Part shown: piece by piece, positions 1 to 7,902 of the stretch | Numbering within the stretch: the first letter of the stretch is position 1 | How the letters are laid out: the number at the start of each line of letters is the position of its first letter | Source: Leeuwenhoekiella blandensis MED217 | GTDB lineage: Bacteria > Bacteroidota > Bacteroidia > Flavobacteriales > Flavobacteriaceae | NCBI RefSeq assembly: GCF_000152985.1 | Contig: NZ_CH672395.1 | Location: forward strand, 1,278,567 to 1,342,566 | Length of the DNA stretch: 64,000 nucleotides | Reading direction: 5' to 3' | Position numbers and translations under genes: made by a program | The notes under the pieces: model-generated | What the model was told of the DNA's origin: nothing | Database searches by the model: none | What the model saw: only the letters and a program-made list of their open reading frames with translations

Positions 1-655
1 GAAAAGTCAAGTATTTCTTTGAGAATTTTTAGACTTTTCTGATTTTTTACATTTTCATTGTCATAGCTGGTTATAGCTATAATTTTTATTATAAATTCAG
101 GAATATCTTCCTCACTTATGTTTGGGTATTTAAAATCAAAAAATAGAGCTCTAGTTTCATCTAAGTGTTCTCTAAGAACTTGGTGCATAACATCTTTTAG
201 CTCTGCAATAAAATGAGGTCCACGGTCTAACAATTCTTTACGATTCATAAGTGCAGAATCCACAATATCAACTATAGAATAATACAAAAGATTAATACTA
301 GAAAGATGAACTAATATATCTTCATTATCAATAAATTGTAGATAGGTATTTATTTTTTGAGAGTTTAAGCAACTTATAAAATCGCCACTAGCTAAATGTT
401 TGAACTTGATTTCCTTTACATTTTTTTGCAATTGTAAAGAATCCTTAAGCTCTTTGAAGTTGAATACATTCCCAGCATCAACTATTCCACCCAAAACAAA
501 ACTACCAGTTATTGAGGAGTTGAAATCTGTTTCTTTGGTGTATAGTTTTCTCGGGTTATTGGATTCATCATAGAAAAAATGATATTTTCCATCAAAGTTG
601 ATATGTGGAGCGAGTGATTTCTGACCATCTCTTATTTTGTTTATGGGAAAATCCA
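1..655 (-). CDS. DUF3800-like protein, partial (C-terminus beyond window)
   Basis: This open frame starts at the ATG at 655 and runs off the left edge without a stop, giving about 218 visible residues. Near the N-terminus it reads HFFYDESNNPRK, which resembles the acidic 'DES' signature that opens DUF3800 proteins, and VLGGIV follows shortly after. DUF3800 proteins are uncharacterised, RNase H-like in fold, and common on mobile and defence islands. The next gene downstream in transcription lies off the window. The upstream neighbour (667-2043) ends only 11 nt away, so the two are probably co-transcribed. The family assignment rests on the N-terminal motif alone. Confidence 0.55.
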
Positions 656-666
656 TTATGAATTTA

Positions 667-2043
667 TTATGTGGTAATTGTGTTGTAATTCATTGAAGCA
701 TAAGGATGGAAATCTGGCGTATAACTTATTAATTCTCCATCTATGAATTTGTGATGTCCTATATTTGGAAAGTATTCCATATCAATAGGGTGTTTTGCTT
801 TCGGATTATGAAATAAGTTTAAACCTTCTCGCCAAGTCTCTTTTGTGTCCTCTGAGACCTTATATTTAAATGAAATTGGGTCAAAACTTTGTGGGTCTGG
901 ATTTACACAATCTCCTATTCGAATAACTATCTGTCCCTCTTCTGCAAAGCCAGCTTGAATTCCCATACGTGTGAATTTGGCTAAGGTACCTGTAGCTGAA
1001 AATAGTATCGCACTTACATATTCAGTATCAGGTTGGTCAAAAAAACCTGTTGGGATTATTTTTCCTGAAGGCTTGGTGTAACTATTTGCTTTTACAGTCT
1101 TGATGATTTCTTTACCCTTCTCATCTTTCTCAGAAATTTGCTTATGACCATATAGATACTCTGTAAGAGCAACAAAAGACCATATCATAGAGGCGTCGCT
1201 ATGAAAATCTGCGATTGCAAAAACAAGAGGCCTGTTCTTTACGTGGTCAAGTTTCCAATATTCCTTTCTCAATTTAGAGTAAAGAGCACTACCATAACGC
1301 AGAGGAGTTTCATTTTTTAGCTTTTCTTCAATGTCCTGTAGAGTAGTTGAACGAGGTTGTATATGGACTAGTTTAGGAGGATCATTTTTACGACCTAAAA
1401 TAACTGCTTCTACAGCAATAGTTAAGTCATCTTTTTTAATCAAAAAGTCAGGTCTATTAAATTCTCTAAGCATTTCAAATTCTAATTCTATGAAGGAAGC
1501 AAAAAGATATAGCTCCCAAAGACGTGCATCAAATCCATTTATGGATTGAAATTGTTCTACAAAATTACCATCTATATCATCTAAATGATTAGATATTTCT
1601 ATAATAGCTTGTTTTGAAGCTTTTGAACCTTTACTGTTTTTGAGGTTCTTGAAATAAGGATGAAGTTTTTCTGGTGATTGATTTACCTCGAATAGCTTAA
1701 GGCCTTTTGGAGGGCCACCTTGTTCAACAATAGTCAAATTTTGAGAACTATGCCACTTCATTGAATTAGTTAGAGCGGTTATGCATTTTTCTTCTGTAGT
1801 GTAATCTGTTTTGATTTCAAATGCGCGAAACTGCCTATTTTCATCCCTTGCCATTAGTATGTAATTATAGTCTTTGTCTGTATAGTCAAGAATAACAACC
1901 CCTAAAATAGTGTTAGTGTCATTAGTATAATAGTGTAGTTCTTTGGCAAGAAAATTTATAAACGGATGCCTTGTAAAAAGCATAAAAATATCGAAGCGAT
2001 TTTTATTAATTTCTATTATTTTGATAGGTATTATTTTTTTCAT
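667..2043 (-). CDS. Hypothetical protein with PD-(D/E)XK-like segment
   Basis: This is a 458-residue protein that I do not recognise as a named family. The ATG at 2043 is preferred over an upstream TTG. About residues 170-215 carry WELYLFA, then RPDF, then VEAV. That spacing of an acidic helix, PD and (V)EA is seen in PD-(D/E)XK nuclease-fold proteins, although the last position is A rather than K. The N-terminal 130 residues look like a separate alpha/beta domain. It pairs with the DUF3800-like gene (11-nt gap), which suggests a two-gene accessory or defence module carried by the mobile element. Confidence 0.5.
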   Translation of the reverse strand: MKKIIPIKIIEINKNRFDIFMLFTRHPFINFLAKELHYYTNDTNTILGVVILDYTDKDYNYILMARDENRQFRAFEIKTDYTTEEKCITALTNSMKWHSSQNLTIVEQGGPPKGLKLFEVNQSPEKLHPYFKNLKNSKGSKASKQAIIEISNHLDDIDGNFVEQFQSINGFDARLWELYLFASFIELEFEMLREFNRPDFLIKKDDLTIAVEAVILGRKNDPPKLVHIQPRSTTLQDIEEKLKNETPLRYGSALYSKLRKEYWKLDHVKNRPLVFAIADFHSDASMIWSFVALTEYLYGHKQISEKDEKGKEIIKTVKANSYTKPSGKIIPTGFFDQPDTEYVSAILFSATGTLAKFTRMGIQAGFAEEGQIVIRIGDCVNPDPQSFDPISFKYKVSEDTKETWREGLNLFHNPKAKHPIDMEYFPNIGHHKFIDGELISYTPDFHPYASMNYNTITT

Positions 2044-2115
2044 AAACAATGGTTCAGATTATTGAAGATCAAGTCGTAATATCTAAAAATTGTTTTAAAA
2101 TCAAAATTTTTTACA

Positions 2116-2778
2116 TTATTTCCTCTTATCCCCAGCCCCTTTATCAAAAGCAATTAAATTAAAGAGTTCCCGCATTCGGCTACGAACGCGGTTGCCGTAA
2201 CGTTCTTCCAATTCCTCGGCATTGAGGTTGGTCGTGGCGTGAGTCTTTATTTTTCTTTTGGTGCTTAAATAGAGTTCGTATCGGGATAACAGTACTTCAC
2301 CCATCACATTTAAATCCTTACCATAAAAACGACCGGCAGGTTCGACACCCAAGTCATCAAAACAATAGAATTTTGTATTACCATACTCTTCGACCGTTTT
2401 AAAACCGAGATGGTTAAAGCTGAATGTCACGTTACGACAAGGAATCATTTCATAGGGTCGTTGTAATGGAACGATATGTCGTAGCAATTTCATCAAACTG
2501 GTCTTGCCACAGCCTACTGGTCCGGAAAGTAGAATCCCTTTGTCAATGTCAATTCCGTAGTTCTTGCAGTTCTCTTTGTCTCTTATGAAATATGAACAAA
2601 GCTTAAGCAGAATATCCTTATCCTCATCGTAAATCCTGAATTTTTTGCCGAACAATAGTTTGCCTTTGGCATTCACGTAAATCAGAATTTTTGGAAAGTC
2701 GTAAAGAACACTTTTTCCATCAAATTTGCCGAGCGAATATTCCACGCCGCCTTCCGTAATTTTAGAGGGGTTGTCCAT
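2116..2778 (-). CDS. DnaC/IstB-like AAA+ ATPase of mobile element
   Basis: The protein has 220 residues, with Walker A GPVGCGKTS around residues 86-94 and a Walker B-type segment FYCFDDLGVE around 137-146. A late RNRVRSRMRE arginine-rich stretch fits a sensor/arginine-finger region. The pattern is that of DnaC/IstB-type helicase loaders found on Bacteroidota integrative elements. The start overlaps the end of the upstream gene by 17 nt (stop at 2762), showing translational coupling with the replication-type protein. It probably acts in element replication. No helicase gene is seen next to it. Confidence 0.75.
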   Translation of the reverse strand: MDNPSKITEGGVEYSLGKFDGKSVLYDFPKILIYVNAKGKLLFGKKFRIYDEDKDILLKLCSYFIRDKENCKNYGIDIDKGILLSGPVGCGKTSLMKLLRHIVPLQRPYEMIPCRNVTFSFNHLGFKTVEEYGNTKFYCFDDLGVEPAGRFYGKDLNVMGEVLLSRYELYLSTKRKIKTHATTNLNAEELEERYGNRVRSRMRELFNLIAFDKGAGDKRK

Positions 2779-3514
2779 AGTCTTTAGTTTTAGTGGTTCG
2801 TAAGTTGTCCTTGATTTGGGACGGTAGTTTTTTCTTTGGCTTGTTTTCTAATTCAAATAATTCGGTTCTGTCCATCCAGTTGATGGCTACAGCTCGCCAA
2901 TCTCGAATCGGTTCGCCATCGCCTGTTTGCCAATCTCGTTCAGCATAATGCTGGTAAAACTTTTCAGCTTCAGCTTTATCAAAATTCTTTTCTTCAAAAA
3001 AATCAACGACAGCCAGACAGTCCTTTGGCTGTTTTATTAGGTTTTCTTGTTTGATATTGTTTGTATTAGATACCAATGCTTGTCCACCTATGGGACGGTG
3101 TTGGTACGTAGCCTGTCCATTTTTGGGATGGAGGTGTCCCTCAAGTGTTACACCTCTGGGATAGTACTGTTCCGCAAGCTGTTCCAATATGGGATTGTAC
3201 TGTCCCGAGACAGGTTCATCACTTGTACCGATAATGGACATCTTGATTTTACTGCCCTTGTACGGATTATTGGATGGAAAGTAGGATAAGTATTCCCAGG
3301 AATGAAGCTCGGTGATGCACCTGTGGTAAGTTGATTTTGACCCGATTTTGGCCACGCGCATCAGCTCCCTACGGTTAACATAAAATTCGTCCATAAAACG
3401 GCAACTGTTCCATTCCTGGAACAGCGCCATATACAAACTGATATGGGTAGGATTTAGACGGTCATCAAAATAGAACTTTTCAAAAGCCGCGTTAAGTAGC
3501 TTTATATAGTTCAT
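2762..3514 (-). CDS. Replication-initiation/DnaD-type winged-helix protein
   Basis: This 250-residue protein has an N-terminal winged-helix-like region (residues about 1-95) in which a short helix precedes RRELMRVAKIGSKSTYHRCI, a recognition-helix pattern. The C-terminal part contains FDKAEAEKFYQHYAERDW and RDWRAVAINWM, typical of DnaD/replication proteins on Bacteroidota mobile elements, often annotated as transcriptional regulators. The middle (about 100-170) is low complexity. It overlaps the DnaC-like ATPase by 17 nt and follows the HTH gene after 3 nt, so the three form one operon that looks like an element replication module. Confidence 0.6.
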   Translation of the reverse strand: MNYIKLLNAAFEKFYFDDRLNPTHISLYMALFQEWNSCRFMDEFYVNRRELMRVAKIGSKSTYHRCITELHSWEYLSYFPSNNPYKGSKIKMSIIGTSDEPVSGQYNPILEQLAEQYYPRGVTLEGHLHPKNGQATYQHRPIGGQALVSNTNNIKQENLIKQPKDCLAVVDFFEEKNFDKAEAEKFYQHYAERDWQTGDGEPIRDWRAVAINWMDRTELFELENKPKKKLPSQIKDNLRTTKTKDYGQPL

Positions 3515-3517
3515 CGG

Positions 3518-3802
3518 TTAAGAATTTAAACCGTGCTGCACACGGTTGGCTTCCATTACTTTTTGAATTTCTTCTGTATCGTAATAGATAATTCCACCTA
3601 CTTTGGTGTAAGGTAATGTGCCATTGATACGAAGATTCTGTAAAGTGCCTGGACTTACTTGAAGTAAATCCATAACTTCAGAAGATTTGAGGTACTTTTT
3701 TAGTTTTCCTTTGGACTGATTGGTAAGTAGTTTTTTGATGTCATCGAGCAGTTCCATTTTGAATTCTCGAAGGTCGTCTGTAGTAATAATACTTGTCGGC
3801 AT
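3518..3802 (-). CDS. Excisionase-type helix-turn-helix protein
   Basis: The ATG at 3802 gives 94 residues. A longer reading to 3940 would run through the upstream palindrome and is less likely. The C-terminal half (KYLKSSEVMDLLQVSPGTLQNL, then GTLPYTKVGGIIYYD) is the MerR/excisionase-type HTH-17 domain, with the usual beta hairpin ending in a 'yyd' strand. Such proteins are common directly upstream of replication genes in Bacteroidota integrative elements. The gene begins the operon that continues with the replication-type protein and the ATPase. It may regulate excision, replication or both. Confidence 0.75.
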   Translation of the reverse strand: MPTSIITTDDLREFKMELLDDIKKLLTNQSKGKLKKYLKSSEVMDLLQVSPGTLQNLRINGTLPYTKVGGIIYYDTEEIQKVMEANRVQHGLNS

Positions 3803-3923
3803 AATAGAACGGTTTTGTGGAAAGACACTATCTGGTCTTGTGTTTTTAATTGATAGTCCCTGACCTGATTTAACTTTCGTTCTACAAATTTGAATAGGTT
3901 TATTGAATTTTATTCCACAGTAC

Positions 3924-3938
3924 GACCGTACTACGGTC
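3924..3938. repeat. Palindrome GACCGTA-C-TACGGTC, copy 1
   Basis: A perfect 7-bp inverted repeat with a 1-nt centre lies upstream of the HTH start at 3802. A second copy occurs at 4052-4066. The half-site CCGTA/TACGG recurs with 6-nt spacing at 5136-5173. It is probably a protein binding site for an element regulator; which one is not shown. Confidence 0.6.
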
Positions 3939-4051
3939 AAAATTTAACTTCTTTAAATTTGTTTTATTTTACTCGATTTTGATAGGTCTAAGTATGCTTT
4001 TGAGAAAGCGAAAAGAGGACAATTCATTAAAAAATCGAAAAACCTTAGTTC

Positions 4052-4066
4052 GACCGTACTACGGTA
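4052..4066. repeat. Palindrome GACCGTA-C-TACGGT, copy 2
   Basis: Second copy of the palindrome at 3924-3938, differing only in the last base (A instead of C). It lies just past the rteC stop, in the spacer between rteC and the HTH gene, 114 nt from the first copy. The two may act together as an operator for the HTH-replication operon. Confidence 0.6.
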
Positions 4067-4112
4067 TTTTTTAAACAGTTTAAAACATAATATTGATAAA
4101 GGAATTTAAGAT

Positions 4113-4949
4113 TTATTCCTCACTTCTATTCATTTCAGAAAGTAGAGAAGTGCTTAGGTCATCAAGAAATAGCGTTCTGCTTTTTTTTCTGTTTTTGATG
4201 TCCTGAAAGGTTTTGTAGATGTCTTTCGGTTCAATATTAAAAATTTGTTCCAACTTCTTAGAAACTTGCATAATTCCTTGATTATTTCGTTTTCCCAATC
4301 CTTTTGAACATAGTGCGTACAGCAGTTCCACATAATCTGTGTTAGAAAACGGCCAATCAATTTTTTCCATTGGTTTGATCCTCTCGTGTTTTCCATTTAG
4401 TCCATTATGAACCCTATCTTTCTTTTCATCAAAATAGGTCACTAAACAATCGTATGCCTTGTATTTTCCCAAAAGCATATCTCTTGGAGTGCAAAAATCA
4501 GGATCTTGGAAGTAGAATTTGGATGTTGTGATATGAAAGGTTTCCAAATAATCCCGTGTGTAATATTCCTTGTCAAAATGTGTAGCACCAGAATTGACAT
4601 ATCGACCAAAATCAATGTTATAGAGAAAGAAGCGATTTAGTTTGTTGATTTTCTTTTTAAGGAATTTTAATTGACAATCTTTATTCCCCTTAGGGAATTG
4701 GACTTCAAACGAATAGATTTCAGAAAAGTAGATAAGTCTTATTAATGGCACCTGTTTGGTCTCTTTAAAGAACTGGATTTCTTCTTTGATGGTTTTAAAT
4801 TCTTTACTGAGGATTTCATTTTTATAAACAGTTAATAAATTACGGCAGGCTTTTATAGAGCGCCAAGCACATTCTAAAATGTTTTCATTTTGAACCCTTA
4901 TTTCATCCAGATCCTCTAATAGCTTTTTTGATAATAATTGTGAGTTCAT
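4113..4949 (-). CDS. rteC: RteC-like mobile-element regulator
   Basis: This 278-residue protein has the RteC family layout. There is a helical N-terminus, EIQFFKETKQVPLIRLIYFSEIY around 55-80, VQFPKGNKDCQ, then NKLNRFFLYNIDFGRYV and FDKEYYTRDYL. In Bacteroides conjugative transposons, RteC activates the excision operon. The C-terminal LYALCSKG segment resembles a helical output region. It is transcribed toward the excisionase-type and replication genes, with two copies of a palindrome between them. Upstream, two CCGTA-N6-TACGG palindromes may regulate it. Its presence argues that the left part of the window belongs to an integrative element. Confidence 0.8.
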   Translation of the reverse strand: MNSQLLSKKLLEDLDEIRVQNENILECAWRSIKACRNLLTVYKNEILSKEFKTIKEEIQFFKETKQVPLIRLIYFSEIYSFEVQFPKGNKDCQLKFLKKKINKLNRFFLYNIDFGRYVNSGATHFDKEYYTRDYLETFHITTSKFYFQDPDFCTPRDMLLGKYKAYDCLVTYFDEKKDRVHNGLNGKHERIKPMEKIDWPFSNTDYVELLYALCSKGLGKRNNQGIMQVSKKLEQIFNIEPKDIYKTFQDIKNRKKSRTLFLDDLSTSLLSEMNRSEE

Positions 4950-5135
4950 AAGCAGGTGTATTTTGATATGAAACCATAGAAATCGGATTTAGTTAATACG
5001 ATTAGTTAGATGAGATCATAGTCCTGTAAAACGGTATAAATGAATACCACGGGTAATTTAATTTGTGGCTCATTGGGGTATTTATAGAACCCAAATTAAA
5101 ATAGTCGGTCTAGGTAAACGTACAAGGGAATCTTG

Positions 5136-5173
5136 CCGTATTTAATTACGGAATAAACCGTATTTCTCTACGG
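5136..5173. repeat. Two CCGTA-N6-TACGG palindromes, 22 bp apart
   Basis: CCGTA-TTTAAT-TACGG (5136-5151) and CCGTA-TTTCTC-TACGG (5158-5173) repeat with a period of 22 bp, about two helical turns. They lie about 190 nt upstream of rteC and share the CCGTA/TACGG half-sites of the palindromes at 3924 and 4052, but with 6-nt instead of 1-nt centres. Confidence 0.55.
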
Positions 5174-5209
5174 AAACTTTGTTAAACATTGAAAACACTT
5201 AGGTGATTG

Positions 5210-6139
5210 TTAAGGCAATTTATTCATTTTTTTTTGGCGAAACCGCTTTAAAAACTCACGCCGGTTCTTTACACCGGTTTTCTTAAAGATGTTTGATGCG
5301 TGTTTTGATACGGTGCTTTCGGCAATGAATAGTTCGTGGGCAATTTTCTTATAGCTTAAATTACTCAAGATCGATAAAGCTACTTCAATTTCCCGTCGCG
5401 TCAAATCCTCATAGATGATCTTTTGCTTTATGGACTCTTCACGCTGTTTTTTCTTTAAAGCAAATACTTCATACATCCGTGTATTATTTTCTAAAAAGTA
5501 TAAATACCTGTCTACTTCAATAGCTGTGATGGCAAAGAAGGCTAAGTTCATTACAGTAAAGGTTATCCATTGATAATCACCTATTACGGTGCATATTGGT
5601 AACAAGGCTATACTCGCTACACTTACCATAGAAAGTTTGTTCCGTCTTAAAATAAAGGCATTCGGATTTCTTGGGTTTGAAATGCGACGGTAAAAAATAA
5701 TGAGAAATATGAATGCCATTATGGATATCGGAATCGTAAAAAGAAAGCGAGCTGCCTCCAAGGAATTTGTTAGAAAATACGGTATCAAGAATAAAACTAC
5801 AAAGCTAACGCTCGCCATTATCGCAAGATTTCTAATTGAGGAGTTAAACTTCAATACAACAATATCATACTCTTTATATAGGTAGTAAATAATATAAACG
5901 CATAATGCAATGGCCACACCATAAGTAATGATGTATTGAAGTATTAAAGGTCCAGGAAAATTATCTGCTGGCAGAAATCCACCAGTAGCATTATAGGCTA
6001 TAAACAAATAGCCAAGATACAGAAATCGTCTTAAGCTACTGCGAGTTTTCTTTCTTGAAAAATAAAAGGCAAGCAATAAAATTACCGTATCTATTAAAAG
6101 ATAAAAAAACGTTGTCCAGTGTATTGAAGTTCCAAACAT
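5210..6139 (-). CDS. Membrane-anchored LuxR-type regulator
   Basis: This 309-residue protein begins with about seven hydrophobic segments (residues about 8-215), ending in a cytoplasmic linker. A C-terminal LuxR/GerE helix-turn-helix then follows: LTRREIEVALSILSNLSYKK followed by IAHELFIAESTVSKHASNIF, with KTGVKNRREFL. This is a membrane sensor fused to a DNA-binding domain, so signal and targets may be linked without a kinase. It lies 8 nt downstream of the asparaginase-like gene and is probably co-transcribed with it. The targets are unknown. The ATG at 6139 is the only good start. Confidence 0.75.
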   Translation of the reverse strand: MFGTSIHWTTFFYLLIDTVILLLAFYFSRKKTRSSLRRFLYLGYLFIAYNATGGFLPADNFPGPLILQYIITYGVAIALCVYIIYYLYKEYDIVVLKFNSSIRNLAIMASVSFVVLFLIPYFLTNSLEAARFLFTIPISIMAFIFLIIFYRRISNPRNPNAFILRRNKLSMVSVASIALLPICTVIGDYQWITFTVMNLAFFAITAIEVDRYLYFLENNTRMYEVFALKKKQREESIKQKIIYEDLTRREIEVALSILSNLSYKKIAHELFIAESTVSKHASNIFKKTGVKNRREFLKRFRQKKMNKLP

Positions 6140-6147
6140 CTATATTC

Positions 6148-6633
6148 CTACTCATTGCGCTCAAATTTGTTGGTTTCTAAATTTTTTGAAACATTATTCC
6201 AAAGTAAAACCTGTCCGTTCATAGCAATATAAACATCCGGTTTTAGAAGCTGTAATGAGCTTATTGCATAGCCTAAATTAAATGGTGCATCAGTGTCTGC
6301 AGATGACCCCAAAATAAAAGATCCAACCAGTACTATGGTTTTTTTCAGGTTGAGTTTGCCGATATATTTTGCGGTATCTTCCATTGTAAAAGTACCGTGG
6401 GTTATTAAAATCTTTGTTGAATTAGCATTTCTAATCCTTTGTACTAACAGTTGTATGTCTTTCTCATCAATAGCCCTACTATCCTTTTTAAACACACTTT
6501 CAACAGCGTATTCAAAATCAACATTCGCCTTTTCAAGAAAGGTTTCAATAGTAACGCTTGATTGGGTAATGCCTTTTCCATCTACATAGTCCAACCCTTC
6601 GATCGTGCCACCGGTAGTGAATATTTGTATCAT
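6148..6633 (-). CDS. Asparaginase N-terminal-domain protein (single domain)
   Basis: At 161 residues this is about half the length of an L-asparaginase, so only the N-terminal domain is present. TTGGTI near the N-terminus keeps the first catalytic Thr, and SSADTDAPFNLGYA matches the conserved 'SaDgpfNl' region. The motif normally reading THGTDTMEE is THGTFTMED here, so the catalytic Asp is Phe. Activity as a normal asparaginase is therefore unlikely. It could bind a small molecule or amidated substrate. It forms a two-gene unit with the LuxR-type regulator (8-nt gap). Confidence 0.7.
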   Translation of the reverse strand: MIQIFTTGGTIEGLDYVDGKGITQSSVTIETFLEKANVDFEYAVESVFKKDSRAIDEKDIQLLVQRIRNANSTKILITHGTFTMEDTAKYIGKLNLKKTIVLVGSFILGSSADTDAPFNLGYAISSLQLLKPDVYIAMNGQVLLWNNVSKNLETNKFERNE

Positions 6634-6771
6634 ATCAATAGATTCTAACTGAACTATTAAATTTAACTAAAATGAATTCTTGCATTTACGCAACTGTTGC
6701 CCTATTTTCAAACCATATACTGTTTTAAAGTTCTTTTATTACGAACCTACTTCTTTTTAAAGTTTCTTTAT

Positions 6772-6815
6772 GTAACATCAGTTACCAAGATTGGAATCAA
6801 TTCTTAATATTTTTG
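6772..6815 (+). promoter_or_regulatory. Crp/Fnr-type box plus -7 box for DUF983-crp operon
   Basis: The palindrome GTAAC-ATCA-GTTAC (6772-6785) is followed after exactly 22 nt by TATTTTTG (6808-6815), a TAnnTTTG -7 box. The box centre would sit near -41 to -43, as for a class II activator. The same architecture precedes eight other transcription units here. Because this operon encodes the Crp/Fnr protein, it suggests autoregulation. Confidence 0.8.
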
Positions 6816-6832
6816 TTATTAAAAGAAAAAAA

Positions 6833-7219
6833 TTGAAAAGACCTTATCTTTACAGTCTCTTGTTTTTAAAGTGCCCGCAATGTAGGCAAGGGGAGTTTCT
6901 TGAAGCGCACCCTTACAAGCTTTCCAAAATGAACAAGGTCAAAGAGTCTTGCCCGAAATGTGGACTAAAATATAGTATTGAACCTGCTTTTTACACTGGT
7001 TCAATGTATGTGTCTTATGGGGTGGGAATTGCAGTAGGTGTTGCTGTTTTCGTCCTGACCTATTTTACAGGATTAGCAAGACATCCATTGGCCATTTTTG
7101 GTTATATCGTTTTGGGTCTGTTTTTATTAATGCCCTACATAGGTGCCGTTTCAAAATCTATTTGGGCGCACTTCTTTTTCAAATACGACCCAGAGGTTGC
7201 TAAAAAAGTAAAAGGATGA
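6833..7219 (+). CDS. DUF983 zinc-ribbon membrane protein
   Basis: About 128 residues if it starts at the TTG at 6833. The earlier TTG at 6791 lies upstream of the -7 box, so it should not be in the transcript. The N-terminal CPQC...CPKCG pairs form a zinc-ribbon. Two hydrophobic segments follow (roughly residues 58-115), the DUF983 layout. The function is unknown, though in Bacteroidota these proteins often sit near sulfur or copper genes. Its stop overlaps the start of the Crp/Fnr gene (ATGA at 7216), so the two are translationally coupled. A second DUF983 gene is at 55077-55421. Confidence 0.75.
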   Translation: MKRPYLYSLLFLKCPQCRQGEFLEAHPYKLSKMNKVKESCPKCGLKYSIEPAFYTGSMYVSYGVGIAVGVAVFVLTYFTGLARHPLAIFGYIVLGLFLLMPYIGAVSKSIWAHFFFKYDPEVAKKVKG

Positions 7220-7842
7220 TTCAAGAACTAAAAAAACACTATGGCTCTGTATTTGAACCAGCACTTATAGACGAAATAAACCAGGTCGCAACCTTTATGG
7301 AAGTACCCGAAGGGCAAGATTTATTAAAACCTGGTCAGTATATTAAATCGATGCCTTTATTACTTTCTGGAAGCATAAAAATAATGCGTCCCGATGCCGA
7401 TGGAGAAGAGTTATTACTATACCATCTTGAAAAAGGCGACACCTGTGCAATGACGATGACTTGCTGTATGGGAAATACAAAGAGCGAAATACACGCTGTT
7501 TCTGAAACACCTGCAAAGCTACTTATGGTACCTATTGGTAAAATGGAAGAATGGTCGAGAAAATATAAAACTTGGCGCAATTTTGTTTTTGAAAGTTATC
7601 ACGTGCGTATGATGGAAATGCTTGAAAGCATTGATAATATTGCGTTCAACAATATGGACGAACGATTGGAAAAGTATCTTCAGAATAAAATTGAAATTTT
7701 AAATAGTAAGCATATTTACACGACCCATAAAGAGATAGCTCAAGATTTGCATACAAGTCGTGTCGTGGTTTCCAGACTGCTTAAAAGAATGGAAAACGAT
7801 AAAAAAATTATATTACATAGAAGTTTTATTGAAGTCTTGTAA
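7216..7842 (+). CDS. Crp/Fnr-family regulator of the sulfur island
   Basis: This 208-residue protein has a cyclic-nucleotide-binding-type beta barrel (about 20-115), a dimer helix (about 120-150) and a C-terminal winged helix with THKEIAQDLHTSRVVVSRLL as recognition region. The sensor domain has Cys77 and an adjacent Cys83-Cys84 pair (GDTCAMTMTCCMG). It lacks the four-cysteine Fnr cluster, so a thiol or persulfide switch is an attractive inference. It is encoded inside the set of genes preceded by GTAAC-N4-GTTAC boxes and is most simply their activator. Its stop codon TAA is part of the next box (7839-7852). Confidence 0.85.
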   Translation: MIQELKKHYGSVFEPALIDEINQVATFMEVPEGQDLLKPGQYIKSMPLLLSGSIKIMRPDADGEELLLYHLEKGDTCAMTMTCCMGNTKSEIHAVSETPAKLLMVPIGKMEEWSRKYKTWRNFVFESYHVRMMEMLESIDNIAFNNMDERLEKYLQNKIEILNSKHIYTTHKEIAQDLHTSRVVVSRLLKRMENDKKIILHRSFIEVL

Positions 7843-7882
7843 CATCAGTTACAAAAATTTAATATACCTACAAGTACATTTG
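7839..7882 (+). promoter_or_regulatory. Crp/Fnr-type box plus -7 box for tauE operon
   Basis: GTAAC-ATCA-GTTAC (7839-7852), 22 nt, then TACATTTG (7875-7882), a perfect TAnnTTTG. The palindrome overlaps the stop codon of the regulator gene. The predicted transcription start leaves a leader of about 14 nt before the ATG at 7903. Confidence 0.8.
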
Positions 7883-7902
7883 TCCCATAATTGATTTGAC
7901 AA

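Noticed and set aside
4154-4396. An 80-codon minus-strand frame inside rteC.
   Set aside because: It is an out-of-frame shadow of rteC, which has clear family motifs.
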